A stretch of DNA of 64,000 bases from K189A clade bacterium. Its GTDB lineage: Bacteria > Pseudomonadota > Gammaproteobacteria > Pseudomonadales > Azotimanducaceae. Positions within the stretch are counted from its first letter, which is position 1, and each line of letters starts with the position of its first letter. The notes beneath the pieces are model-generated. The model was not told where the DNA came from and did no database searches. It saw only the letters and a list, made by a program, of their open reading frames with translations. The translations under genes and the position numbers were made by a program. Shown here one piece after another: positions 1 to 8,457 of the stretch. The stretch spans positions 62,001-126,000 of the forward strand of contig CACMHG010000001.1 in assembly GCA_902613475.1 (NCBI GenBank), written 5' to 3'.

Positions 1-447
1 TTTTCGCCAGAGCCACGTCGCAGGCTGGCGCTGGCCAGCTATCGTTTAGGCCCGAACGGCTTCGACCCAAATGTCCCTCTGCCCGCCAACGCGCAAGACT
101 ACATAGAGAAAGTAACGGCCCAGGAGCGCCTGTTGAGCGCTCCGGCCCCAGAAAGGATTGTCACAACAGCAGGGCCAGTGCTGCCTTGTCTGGTCCAGAA
201 TCTGCGTGGCTTAGCGATGACCACTCATGACCCAGCTCAAAGAAGCGTCCAAGTCGGCCAATGGCTAGATGCAAGGGGCGAAGGCTGCAGCGCCTTGGCA
301 TTGATTCAAATTCGCAACAATCTGCCGGTTTGGCTGGGAACAGCGTTAACCCCAGAGCGCGCCACCCAGGTCACAGACCTGCTGGAGCAAGTGATCAACA
401 CCACAGCCAACGTGGACACGCGACCCTCTCGACCACGGCCGCAGTAG
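1..447 (+). CDS. Lytic transglycosylase, C-terminal part (5' end outside window)
   Basis: The reading frame is open from base 1 and ends at a TAG at 445-447, giving 148 C-terminal residues. The first residues (LALASYRLGPNGF, then VPLPANAQDYIEKV) resemble the end of a soluble lytic transglycosylase (SLT/Goose-lysozyme fold) domain, where an alanine-rich helix is followed by a 'P..A..YI.KV' segment. The remaining ~100 residues are a family-unspecific tail. Members cleave peptidoglycan in the periplasm. The gene converges on fliO with only about 20 bp between the stops. FlgJ in this window lacks a muramidase domain, so a separate wall-cutting enzyme is needed for rod passage; that this one serves the flagellum is only inference. 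The catalytic Glu would lie outside the window. Confidence 0.7.
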   Translation, partial: FSPEPRRRLALASYRLGPNGFDPNVPLPANAQDYIEKVTAQERLLSAPAPERIVTTAGPVLPCLVQNLRGLAMTTHDPAQRSVQVGQWLDARGEGCSALALIQIRNNLPVWLGTALTPERATQVTDLLEQVINTTANVDTRPSRPRPQ

Positions 448-468
448 CGTCAGTCTTCTTGGGGTAGA

Positions 469-846
469 TTATTGAGGTTTTTTGGGCTGCATGAGCCGAC
501 GGAGTTGGCCGGCAAACGATCCCTGGGAAGCATTTGAGTCTGTATCGACTGATGGAATCGCGGTCGCGTCTTCTTGGTCAGCGTGGGTGGTCTTATCGAT
601 CTTTTGATTGTCGAGCAGAGTAATTTGCTGCGCGGCGACACCCAGAAGAAGGCGTTTGCCCTCATACTCGATGACATCCAGACGATGTTTAGGGCCGAGT
701 CGAAGAGAGTTCACAACACGCAGGTTTTTGCCCTGCAGGGCCCCCATGCCAATGCCACGAGTGCGCACGAACCAAAGCGTTGCGAGCAACAATCCCAGCA
801 CGAAAATGAAGCTGAGAACCGCCGAAAGCAGCGGTGATATATCCAT
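469..846 (-). CDS. fliO: Flagellar export-apparatus assembly protein FliO
   Basis: 125 aa. There is one N-terminal transmembrane helix (about residues 5-28, VLSFIFVLGLLLATLWFV), then the short FliO cytoplasmic beta domain with the typical LRVVNSLRLGPKHRLDVIEY and GKRLLLGVAAQQITLL signatures. FliO helps assemble the FliP/FliQ/FliR export gate in the inner membrane. The ATG at 846 is preferred over the TTG three bases upstream; it begins 3 bp after the fliN stop. It is the last gene of fliKLMNO. In most gammaproteobacteria fliP-fliQ-fliR-flhB follow immediately; here the next gene is a convergent transglycosylase. Confidence 0.9.
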   Translation of the reverse strand: MDISPLLSAVLSFIFVLGLLLATLWFVRTRGIGMGALQGKNLRVVNSLRLGPKHRLDVIEYEGKRLLLGVAAQQITLLDNQKIDKTTHADQEDATAIPSVDTDSNASQGSFAGQLRRLMQPKKPQ

Positions 847-849
847 CAA

Positions 850-1194
850 TTAAACTGGCTTCACGCGTTCGAGAGGCGCGACGATGTCAGTGACGCTGAT
901 CCCAAGCTTATCACCCACGGCCACAATCTCGCCCTTGGCGATTACCGTGTCATTGATCTTCACCATCATAGGTTCACCCACACCTCTATCCAACTCCAGC
1001 ACGCTGCCCTGGGATATACGCATAAGATCTCTAAGCTTAAGCGTCGTGGTGCCCACCTCGACCGAGAGCGTGATTGGAATCGCGCGAATCACATCTTGAT
1101 TGATATTGCTTTCGACTGACTGATCGACAGCTTCCTCCATAGATTGTTCCGACTGCTGTTCCGCGTCTTGCCCGTTATCTTCCGTTTCGCTCAT
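850..1194 (-). CDS. fliN: Flagellar motor switch protein FliN
   Basis: 114 aa. An acidic, Gln/Glu-rich N-terminal tail (residues 1-35) precedes a single SpoA/C-ring domain (about residues 40-112) with the family pattern LSVEVGTTTLKLRDLM, LELDRGVGEPMMVKIN and AKGEIVAVGDKLGISVTDIV. FliN forms the lower ring of the cytoplasmic switch complex with FliM and docks FliH for export. The start is an ATG overlapping the region just after the fliM stop (gap of 2 bp), so the genes are translationally coupled. The length fits the family (about 110-140 aa). Confidence 0.95.
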   Translation of the reverse strand: MSETEDNGQDAEQQSEQSMEEAVDQSVESNINQDVIRAIPITLSVEVGTTTLKLRDLMRISQGSVLELDRGVGEPMMVKINDTVIAKGEIVAVGDKLGISVTDIVAPLERVKPV

Positions 1195-1196
1195 GA

Positions 1197-2189
1197 CTAT
1201 TCCTCTGACATTACGCTTTCAACGATTTGCACCGCGATTTGGTTTCCCCGACTGCCGACGTCGACATTGAAAACTGGAAACCCGTTTATCGAAAACTCGG
1301 CGTGTTCTGACGGATGAATGGGCAACCAATCCCCCACTTTTAAATTCGACAGCTCATCTACCGATATCGAGAGCTCTACCGCCTTAACAACACCCTTGAC
1401 GGGGACGTCCTCTACACTGTCAGACAGTTTTGCACTCCAGCGCGCGTCGGATTCAGCGTCGCTACCGCTGGTCGTGATTCGCGTGCTCAACACTTCGCGC
1501 ACCTGTTTTAAGCTGGCATAGGGATAAATGATGTCGACAAAGCCAAGATCCTCACCATCTCCCTGAGTTTCAAAACGGTTCATGATCACCATCTCGTCAT
1601 CCGCAGCAATGTTGGCGAACACCGCACTGATCTCAGATGACGAAAGCGAGCATTCCACTTTCATAAAGGGCGCCCAAGCCTCCGACAGGGAGTGAAAAAT
1701 GACGCCGCGTATCTTGTCGATGACGGCGCTCTCTGTCGGTGTAAAAATACGACCCGCAGGCACCGATGTGAGCGACTTAGGTGAACCACCGAACCAGTTG
1801 TCAAGACAGCTGAATACCACTTGCGAGTGAATCACGACCAGACATTCGCCTCGCAGCGGATCGATTTTGGTGACGTTGACGGCCAAGGGTGGAGAGGTAC
1901 CCGAAACATAGTCCGCGTAGCGGATAATCTCGGTGCGAGCTGGCTGGAGTCGCGCGTTGTAGCGCAGCTCTTCCAGCATTCCAACGCGCATGAAGCGGTG
2001 CAGCCGGTCATTAAGCTGTTCAATGGCCGTCACGTTGACACCAACACTGGTGTCTTGGCGGGTTAAGTCGTGGTTGCTAGAAGGGATCCCGACATTATAG
2101 CCTTCGCCGCCTAAAGCACCAGCAGCCACCATTTCCTCGATGGCGGCGAGCTCTTCCTCGGTCAGCAGCTTGTCGTTTTCTTCGGCCAT
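1197..2189 (-). CDS. fliM: Flagellar motor switch protein FliM
   Basis: 330 aa, the normal family length. The middle CheC-like domain carries YADYVSGTSPPLAVNVTKI and the GG(S)-containing loop (DNWFGGSPK); the C-terminal SpoA domain (about residues 260-328) is FliN-like (VELSISVDELSNLKVGDWLP). FliM binds phospho-CheY and FliG and sets rotation direction. The extreme N-terminus (KLLTEEELAAIEEMV) only partly matches the usual CheY-binding peptide (LSQDEIDALL). The gene lies 48 bp after fliL and 2 bp before fliN in the fliKLMNO operon. Confidence 0.95.
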   Translation of the reverse strand: MAEENDKLLTEEELAAIEEMVAAGALGGEGYNVGIPSSNHDLTRQDTSVGVNVTAIEQLNDRLHRFMRVGMLEELRYNARLQPARTEIIRYADYVSGTSPPLAVNVTKIDPLRGECLVVIHSQVVFSCLDNWFGGSPKSLTSVPAGRIFTPTESAVIDKIRGVIFHSLSEAWAPFMKVECSLSSSEISAVFANIAADDEMVIMNRFETQGDGEDLGFVDIIYPYASLKQVREVLSTRITTSGSDAESDARWSAKLSDSVEDVPVKGVVKAVELSISVDELSNLKVGDWLPIHPSEHAEFSINGFPVFNVDVGSRGNQIAVQIVESVMSEE

Positions 2190-2237
2190 ATTGCAGTTTT
2201 CTTTCTTTGCTAGTCCGCTTCCCGTAGACGCCTCGTG

Positions 2238-2807
2238 CTATTGAACTACGAAGCCGATGAAATATACCGATTCGATTGCCGCAAAGTTATAGCTTTCAAA
2301 TTGCTCAAGAGTCTCGTTCATTATCAAGGCCAGCTCCTCCTGCAAGTCACGGCGGAAATTCTCTTCCCGCAGCTCTGCCTCGGTGACGAGTCGCAATCGA
2401 TCCAGCACGGCGGAGCGGATGGCAAATTCATGCTCATCGACCTTTGTGGTGACTTTTTCGCCATAGTAAGTCATCACCGCGAGAGTAACCTGCATCACTT
2501 TGCGAGAACCAACAATGTTGGCGACAAAGGGCTGCGGAAAATCTTTATAGGTGGGCTTGAATTTTTCTTCCTCGACTACGTCCTTCGACACTGTCTCAGG
2601 CATTTGCATCGCATCAGTGCCTTGAATTTCTGCTTCAAGCTCGGCAATTGCTTCTTCTGCCGCATCGGCTTCTTTTTCATCGAAGAAGCCGGTAAAAAAT
2701 AGCGCTCCAAGGGCAGATCCAACCGCCACCAGCAGAACGATGAGAATGATCAAGATCGTCTTGATCAACCCGCCCCTCGAGGATGCTTCTTCTTCTACCT
2801 CAGCCAT
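2238..2807 (-). CDS. fliL: Flagellar basal-body associated protein FliL
   Basis: 189 aa. An N-terminal cytoplasmic stub rich in Glu is followed by one transmembrane helix (about residues 16-41, IKTILIILIVLLVAVGSALG) and a periplasmic FliL domain with FVANIVGSRKVMQVTLAVMTYY and EFAIRSAVLDRLRLV. FliL rings surround the stator near the MS ring and support torque at high load. The linker (about residues 45-85) is acidic. It lies 28 bp downstream of fliK and 48 bp upstream of fliM. Confidence 0.92.
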   Translation of the reverse strand: MAEVEEEASSRGGLIKTILIILIVLLVAVGSALGALFFTGFFDEKEADAAEEAIAELEAEIQGTDAMQMPETVSKDVVEEEKFKPTYKDFPQPFVANIVGSRKVMQVTLAVMTYYGEKVTTKVDEHEFAIRSAVLDRLRLVTEAELREENFRRDLQEELALIMNETLEQFESYNFAAIESVYFIGFVVQ

Positions 2808-2835
2808 TGTTAACTCCTGCTAGACGTTGTTTAGT

Positions 2836-4356
2836 TTAAACAAAAACATTCAAGCCATCCCGAAGAATGTTGCCGCTTGCCAGTTCCTGTTCTGACGGAA
2901 TCAGCTCTTCTGCCATAAGGTCCATAGAGAGCTCTAATTCCTGAGAATCTTCCCGTTTCGCTCGACGATCATCACCATCGCTGAGCTCGATATTTACCCC
3001 GGCGCCTTCCCCTACCAACGCTTCAAGCGATTGGCGCAGGCGCGGCATGGAATCACCCAACAGTTGACGGACATTAGCATCATTTGCGGCGATCTGACCC
3101 TCGATACCGCGATCACCAACCTGCAGTTCGATTCCCAAAGGACCTAGGGCTGATGGGTTGAGGTTTAGCTTTACCGTCCAATTACCCTCTTTTACAGCCA
3201 AGGCTAGTTTCTGCGCTAGCACTTCGCCAAAACGCTGGGCCCAAACCTGATACGGCTGCAGGCGCGATTGCATCTGCGCTGGGTCGGAAGACAGCAGCGC
3301 ATCGGCCAAACTCACCGGTGCATTGCCAGCGGGGGCCTGTATTAAAGTGCTGCTGGTATTCTGTACGGGTTGCGCGCTCGGATTTCCTTGGGACTGGAAC
3401 TGAGACTGGGATTGTTGATTAGACGGACCTTGTTCCATCAAAGGCTCCGCATTGGCAATTGTTCTCTCGGCAAGGCCTTCGACTTGGCCAGACAATATGG
3501 TCGATAGCGTTGATTTCGCCTGGGCAAGATCTGGGTTCATGCCCTCGTTAGCCTGCTTCATTTGCTGTAACAGCTCGGCTTGCCGTGTTTGGCCTGTTTG
3601 CGCAAGAGCGTCAAAGGTTTTGGCCATCATCTCATCTGGCTCGGGTTTCAGCGCGGTTGCCTTGGCATCCAGCATGGCGGGCATATCGCCAGACAAATTC
3701 GCCTGCTGCATGAAGCGCTGACGAGCATCCAGCGCACTGTGCGGTGCTGCTGCGTCGGTTAACGCCAAAGCTTGAATGCCCGAAGATGCTGGGATTCCCG
3801 CGGATGCTGGGATTCCAGCGATTTCACTTGGCGTAACTGTTTCGCCGGTGCTGGCCAAGCCCTGCAGCAAGCTGCCTGTCGGGGGTATCGGAGCACTGGT
3901 TGCCGTCGGGGATGCGTCTAACGGCTTTAAATCCGGCATCAACCCGCCTTGGGCCCGCGCAAATTGGCTTAAACTCTCCTCGCTCACTTTAGGATTGGCC
4001 GTAGTTAAGATAACCCTACCAACCTGCAGGGCTCTAGAGTGAATGGACAATTCGGGCAACGGATTGCCGTTTGTCGCCGCGTCTGGCAAATCAACCGGCG
4101 CTCGAGAGTCCACCTCCGATTGTTTCGGCGGGGTATCCGCATCAATCTCCGACTTTGTCGACGCCGCGGTATCCTTCCCGGTAGCTGGCTGATCCGAGGT
4201 CTTTGCGCTCTGAGACTTAGCCTGCTCTTTAGCTAAAATGCCACTAAAATCAGCATCTTGAGAGGCATTCTGGCCAGTATCTGCGGGCGCATCAGTGCCA
4301 GCGTCTACGGCTTTCGGCGACGCGTTTACAATAAATGACAGAAAATTTTCAGACAT
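2836..4356 (-). CDS. fliK: Flagellar hook-length control protein FliK
   Basis: 506 aa from the ATG at 4356. The first ~370 residues are low-complexity, rich in Ala, Gln, Pro and Ser, as expected for the molecular-ruler part. The C-terminal Flg_hook domain (about residues 375-470) has the conserved WTVKLNLNPSALGPLGIELQ and LRQSLEALVGEGAGVNIEL. FliK is secreted and, on reaching the right hook length, switches FlhB specificity from rod/hook to filament substrates. A TTG at 4398 would add 14 residues but lies upstream of the inferred transcription start of the sigma54 promoter, so the ATG is chosen. An 18-bp tandem duplication near 3783-3818 encodes two copies of a GIPAS(A/S) motif. A second FliK-type gene exists at 51925-53934. 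Confidence 0.88.
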   Translation of the reverse strand: MSENFLSFIVNASPKAVDAGTDAPADTGQNASQDADFSGILAKEQAKSQSAKTSDQPATGKDTAASTKSEIDADTPPKQSEVDSRAPVDLPDAATNGNPLPELSIHSRALQVGRVILTTANPKVSEESLSQFARAQGGLMPDLKPLDASPTATSAPIPPTGSLLQGLASTGETVTPSEIAGIPASAGIPASSGIQALALTDAAAPHSALDARQRFMQQANLSGDMPAMLDAKATALKPEPDEMMAKTFDALAQTGQTRQAELLQQMKQANEGMNPDLAQAKSTLSTILSGQVEGLAERTIANAEPLMEQGPSNQQSQSQFQSQGNPSAQPVQNTSSTLIQAPAGNAPVSLADALLSSDPAQMQSRLQPYQVWAQRFGEVLAQKLALAVKEGNWTVKLNLNPSALGPLGIELQVGDRGIEGQIAANDANVRQLLGDSMPRLRQSLEALVGEGAGVNIELSDGDDRRAKREDSQELELSMDLMAEELIPSEQELASGNILRDGLNVFV

Positions 4357-4394
4357 TTCATTGGCTGCTGGGTTAAAAACTTGCTTAGGAGACA

Positions 4395-4409
4395 GCAATT
4401 ACCGTGCCA
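4395..4409 (-). promoter_or_regulatory. Sigma54 promoter of fliKLMNO
   Basis: On the minus strand the sequence reads TGGCACG-GTAA-TTGC, a perfect -24/-12 match. The transcription start would be near 4383, 27 nt before the fliK ATG. fliK to fliO are packed tightly behind it, so this is the operon promoter, separated from fliJ upstream by a 75-bp gap. Confidence 0.8.
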
Positions 4410-4473
4410 GTGCCATGCCGCGTGATGAGATCTACCCCGGCGGATTGCGCACGGGCATGAGATTAGAGCGATT

Positions 4474-4947
4474 TTAATTGCCGCGATTGCTGCGGGTTTT
4501 CGCCAAATAGCGCTGTGCGCTGAGCATGTCTGCTTCTTTTTGCTCTATACGGGCATTGGTCTGTTTTAGCTGCTCCCGAGCCCGGGCCGCTAAGGTTTCA
4601 AATTTAACGCGTTCGTTGTTCAGTTCTCGAAAGCGTGCGGCAATCGAGCGTTGCTGGCGCTGTAGCTCCGCCATTTGATCAGTGATTGCTTGAGTTGCTC
4701 GATCCAGTTGACCCATAAAGCGTCGCAAGTGCGTTGATTGCTGCAGATCACCATGTGTGTGTTCAGCAGTTTTAAGCTGTTCTATGTACCCCAGCTTCAT
4801 GTAGCGGATTTTCTCCTGCTCCGCACAAAGATCACTATGCTGGGTGCGCACCTGTACGAGTGCTTTTTGTACTTCGCCTGCCTCCTTGCCCACGCCATCG
4901 GCCATGGTCTGCCAGCGCTCAATAGAGGCTTGCAGCGCGCTATACAC
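4474..4947 (-). CDS. fliJ: Flagellar export chaperone-escort protein FliJ
   Basis: 157 aa, almost entirely predicted helix: two long heptad-rich, Gln/Glu/Arg-rich segments (about residues 5-65 and 70-145), the FliJ coiled-coil hairpin. FliJ sits in the centre of the FliI hexamer, like the gamma subunit of F1-ATPase, and couples ATP hydrolysis to FlhA. It starts inside the end of fliI (8-bp overlap) and closes the fliE-F-G-H-I-J run. Position and shape rather than sharp motifs support the call. Confidence 0.88.
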   Translation of the reverse strand: MYSALQASIERWQTMADGVGKEAGEVQKALVQVRTQHSDLCAEQEKIRYMKLGYIEQLKTAEHTHGDLQQSTHLRRFMGQLDRATQAITDQMAELQRQQRSIAARFRELNNERVKFETLAARAREQLKQTNARIEQKEADMLSAQRYLAKTRSNRGN

Positions 4948-6316
4948 GGATGCTCTCGCGCAACTGCGCTATGGCATCTTCGAAGGTCACCAGTTCGTCC
5001 ATAGGTTGACGCAAAAACTCCTCCATTACATTGCGCAAGGCAATCGCGCGATCCAGGTCAGAGTTGGTACCCATCTCATAGGCGCCGACTTGAATTAGGT
5101 CAACATTCTGCTGGTACAGCGTCCAAAGTCTGCGAAACATATTGGCTGAATTCAAATCATCAATGTCGGCAATAGCTGGCATCAGGCGCGAAATAGAGCC
5201 GGCCAGATCAATGGCCGGATAGTGCGCGGCGTCGGCCAGTGCTCGGCTCAGTACGACCTGCCCGTCCAGTGAAGCTCTCGCCAAGTCCACCACGGGATCT
5301 TGCAAATCGTCACCCTCAGCCAGCAGTGTGTAAAGGGCTGTAATACTGCCTTGACCAGCACTACCCGTGCCCGTGCGCTCAATAAGGTTGGGCAGCAAAC
5401 TAAATACCGACGGAGGATACCCCTTAGATGTAGGTGGCTCACCAATGGCTAAACCAATTTCGCGCTGCGCGTGGGCGACTCTGGACATACTGTCCACGAG
5501 GAGCAGCACATCCTTGCCTTGGGCGCGAAAGTACTCTGCATATAGGTGCGCCAGATTAGTTGCACGAATACGCAACAAGGGAGAGTTATCCGCGGGAGCC
5601 GCGACCACGACTGCATGTCCCATGCCTTCGGGGCCCAATATTTGCTCAATAAATTCTTTGACCTCGCGGCCACGCTCGCCAATAAGGCCAATAACCACAA
5701 CGTCGGCTGAGGTGAACTTGGTCAACATACCCAGCAGGACGCTCTTGCCGACGCCAGAGCCCGCGATCAGGCCAAGACGTTGTCCACAGCCTACGGTCAG
5801 CATGGCGTTGATCGCTTTTACTCCCACATCGAGAATGCGATCAATTGGCTTTCGCTGCATCGGGTTAATTGGCTTGCCCTGAAGACTTTGGCGCTGGGCC
5901 GTTCGGATCGGCGAGAGACCATCAAGCGGCTCACCCAAGGCATCGACAACGCGACCGAGCAGATGGTCGCCAACCATTGCCGTATCTGCATCGGACACCA
6001 GAAAGACCTTGGCGCCGGCGTGCAGGCCAGATGCTTCCCAAAGCGGCATCATGTAAATGGTCCCGCTGCCGAAGCCCACTACTTGAGCATCAACGTACTG
6101 CGATCGGTCAGATGGGTCCAACACATCGCGCTGGCCAGATTTCAAAATTCGACAGATTGCGCCAACGGTGGCGGTTAGTCCTCTTGCCTCAATAGTGAGA
6201 CCAACTATTCGAGTCAGTAAGCCATATGTCCGAGGCTCTGGCGCCTGCAAACGATCAGTTACATGGTTTACATGGCATTGAAAACTAGCAACTTGCGGAT
6301 TGAGTCCTTCCATCAA
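4940..6316 (-). CDS. fliI: Flagellum-specific export ATPase FliI
   Basis: 458 aa. F1-beta-like ATPase: Walker A GLIAGSGVGKSVLLG (about residues 183-197), the ERGREVKEFIE segment and a Walker B strand DVLLLVDSMSRVAHAQREI, followed by GEPPTSKGYPPSVF. It energises the unfolding and docking of export substrates at the cytoplasmic side of the export gate. It overlaps fliH by 4 bp and fliJ by 8 bp, so translation of the three is coupled. Confidence 0.97.
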   Translation of the reverse strand: MMEGLNPQVASFQCHVNHVTDRLQAPEPRTYGLLTRIVGLTIEARGLTATVGAICRILKSGQRDVLDPSDRSQYVDAQVVGFGSGTIYMMPLWEASGLHAGAKVFLVSDADTAMVGDHLLGRVVDALGEPLDGLSPIRTAQRQSLQGKPINPMQRKPIDRILDVGVKAINAMLTVGCGQRLGLIAGSGVGKSVLLGMLTKFTSADVVVIGLIGERGREVKEFIEQILGPEGMGHAVVVAAPADNSPLLRIRATNLAHLYAEYFRAQGKDVLLLVDSMSRVAHAQREIGLAIGEPPTSKGYPPSVFSLLPNLIERTGTGSAGQGSITALYTLLAEGDDLQDPVVDLARASLDGQVVLSRALADAAHYPAIDLAGSISRLMPAIADIDDLNSANMFRRLWTLYQQNVDLIQVGAYEMGTNSDLDRAIALRNVMEEFLRQPMDELVTFEDAIAQLRESIRV

Positions 6317-7383
6317 TCCTCATCCTCGTCAGGAGGGCGCTGAAAAAATATGTCGTCCACTTCAGAGTAATCGCCCTGAATAATGGCGCCTTGGTCATCG
6401 AACTCGCCAGCAAACCAATCATCATCCTCGTTAGCAGGTATGACCTCTGCCGCCCCGGCTTCTGCGGCGTCCTTGGACTGCGCTTGCTCTCCTGCCCGCA
6501 AGACGCGTTTAGGTTCGTGATTCTCGGACGGTATGTCAGTGAGCAATTGCTCCGCAAGCTGCTCAACTCGATGATCGATCAGGTCGACAATGCTCGTGTC
6601 TTGAACCGCTAGCCGCACGGACCCGGGCTGCAGTGCGTCGTCGCGACGCAGCGCATAGGTGGCGAATACCGCCTCAAGCTCAGGCTGCTGCAGACGCTCA
6701 TACCAGTCTTGCGAGACGTAGATGATGACCTCACCCATTTGCATGGGATCGACTTGCGACAGTGATTCTTCGATAAATCCCGTCAAGGACGCATCGCTTA
6801 ACGTAAGCTCGCGACGCGCAATTTGTTCCGCCAGTGCTAACGCGAGTTTTTTCAGCGGATCAAATAAGTCTTGGTGAGCGACCAGGTGATTTCGTGCTTC
6901 ATTGACCAACTCGCCAACCATGTCGCCCAGCTCCGTCGCACGCTCTGCGTTGCTGGACTCGCTTTCCATTTCGAGCATCTGCTTGGCCTCAAGCTGGCCC
7001 TGGGCCTGGCCCTCCGAAAAAGCTTGTGCCTTGGCACGCTCGATTACTGTATTTTGATCGCCGCGAAGATCCTTGAGCCTTTGCTCTAGCTCGGCAATGC
7101 GATCTAAGTCTGCCTGCCGCGATGGTTCTGCCAGTTTAGGCTCGCGGGGCTCTGTGTCTCCGGCAGGCTCTTTGACTACCTCGACGGAGTTTTGCCGCAT
7201 ACGGCCGGTTTCAGGATCCAGCGCGACGCCTAGCGCCTTCGCTCCGACAACGCCAATGAAGCCGTCTGATTCGCTAAAGCTTGGATTTGCCAGCTCCTTC
7301 GAATTCAAAAAAGCTTGGCGCTCACGGGCAGCTTTGAGTACTGGGTCCGCAACAAACTTCGGTCCTTGGCTAACGTTAGACAA
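6313..7383 (-). CDS. fliH: Flagellar export regulator FliH
   Basis: 356 aa. The central part (about residues 115-185) is a charged coiled coil; the C-terminal part (about residues 190-310) has the FliH/HrpE pattern (KLALALAEQIARRELTLSD, QMGEVIIYVSQDWYERL). It binds FliI as a dimer and links it to FliN. The start chosen is a TTG at 7383 that overlaps the fliG stop by 8 bp (TTGTCTAA); an in-frame ATG at 7476 would lie 100 bp inside fliG and encode a sequence unlike FliH. It has an acidic C-terminal tail (PPDEDED) and is longer than the usual 230-280 aa because of an N-terminal extension. Confidence 0.88.
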   Translation of the reverse strand: MSNVSQGPKFVADPVLKAARERQAFLNSKELANPSFSESDGFIGVVGAKALGVALDPETGRMRQNSVEVVKEPAGDTEPREPKLAEPSRQADLDRIAELEQRLKDLRGDQNTVIERAKAQAFSEGQAQGQLEAKQMLEMESESSNAERATELGDMVGELVNEARNHLVAHQDLFDPLKKLALALAEQIARRELTLSDASLTGFIEESLSQVDPMQMGEVIIYVSQDWYERLQQPELEAVFATYALRRDDALQPGSVRLAVQDTSIVDLIDHRVEQLAEQLLTDIPSENHEPKRVLRAGEQAQSKDAAEAGAAEVIPANEDDDWFAGEFDDQGAIIQGDYSEVDDIFFQRPPDEDED

Positions 7384-8434
7384 AACCGCCACCGTCAGCT
7401 GACGCCAGAATAATCTCGCCGGCATCCTGAAGTTTACGAGCCTGGCGGACAATTTCCACCTGGGCCTCTTCTGCATCGGTGATACGCACCATGCCCATCA
7501 TTTCCATCTCGTCTAAGAACATCGCGCCAGCACGCTGGGACATATTGGCCAAGAATTTCTCAACCACGGGTTCTGGCGCTGCTTTAAGTGCATAAGCCAT
7601 CTGTTCTTGCTCCAAGGAGCGTATAAGAATTTGGATGCTACGGTTATCCAGATCCGCCAACATTTCGAAGAGAAACATATTGTCCTGTATACGCATGGCA
7701 AGATCCTCATCCTCTTCGCGCACGTCATCCATCACGCTGGTTTCAATATCCAGCTTGGTCTTGCCTATAATGTTGGCCGCCGCTCTCACACCACCCACTG
7801 CTGCAGATGAGGTAGTCGACGTCGCGAACTGTTTCGCCATCACGGATTCGAGTTCTGCCATGGCATTCGGCTGCACAGTATCGAGCATTGCAATCCGGCG
7901 AATCACCTGGGGACGAATGGCAGGCGGTAAAAAGGTTAGGACGTCCGCAGCGCTCTCATCCTCTAATACGGACAAGATAATGGCGATTACCTGTGGGTGC
8001 TCAGTCATGATCATGTCGCAGATTGCCCGTGGGGTCATCCAGGACAAAATCTCCAGACCCTTGCTTGATGAGCTTGGAAGAATACGGCTAAGCACCGAAT
8101 TGGCGCGCTCTGGGCCTAGCGCCCGGTTCAGGACCGTTTCGATGTAATCGGGTGAGCCGAGCCCCAAATTGGTTTGTTTCTTGAGTTCACCAATGAAATC
8201 GTCGAGCACTTTGTCCACTGCCTCTTGGCTGACGTCAGAAACGCCGACCATGGCGGTGCCCAATGATTGGACTTCTTTCGGGTTGAGGTAACCAATAATT
8301 TCGGAAGCCCATTGCTCACCGAGTAGCAGCATGAGCAGGGCCGCGCGCTCTGTGGTTTTTAACGACTCCATCTCAAGCGCCAATTCTGGCGACATAGACC
8401 CGTCAAGAGTTTGGTCTGCGTTTACTTCAGCCAT
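7376..8434 (-). CDS. fliG: Flagellar motor switch protein FliG
   Basis: 352 aa. The N-terminal domain (LKTTERAALLMLLLGE, about residues 26-41) binds FliF; the middle armadillo domain includes EHPQVIAIILSVLE (EHPQT-type motif, about residues 144-157); the C-terminal torque domain has the charged helix MFLDEMEMMGMVRITDAEEA used to contact MotA. It forms the rotor ring on the MS ring. It lies 23 bp after fliF and its stop overlaps the fliH start. Confidence 0.97.
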   Translation of the reverse strand: MAEVNADQTLDGSMSPELALEMESLKTTERAALLMLLLGEQWASEIIGYLNPKEVQSLGTAMVGVSDVSQEAVDKVLDDFIGELKKQTNLGLGSPDYIETVLNRALGPERANSVLSRILPSSSSKGLEILSWMTPRAICDMIMTEHPQVIAIILSVLEDESAADVLTFLPPAIRPQVIRRIAMLDTVQPNAMAELESVMAKQFATSTTSSAAVGGVRAAANIIGKTKLDIETSVMDDVREEDEDLAMRIQDNMFLFEMLADLDNRSIQILIRSLEQEQMAYALKAAPEPVVEKFLANMSQRAGAMFLDEMEMMGMVRITDAEEAQVEIVRQARKLQDAGEIILASADGGGFV

Positions 8435-8457
8435 GCTAATCGTCCAATAATGTTGGT

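Noticed and set aside
2235-2702. 155-aa plus-strand ORF over fliL
   Set aside because: Antisense to a clear fliL; the Phe/Cys/His-rich composition is typical of a shadow frame.
4357-4398. TTG start of fliK at 4398
   Set aside because: It overlaps the -12 element of a perfect sigma54 promoter whose transcript would begin near 4383, so the codon is not transcribed from it.
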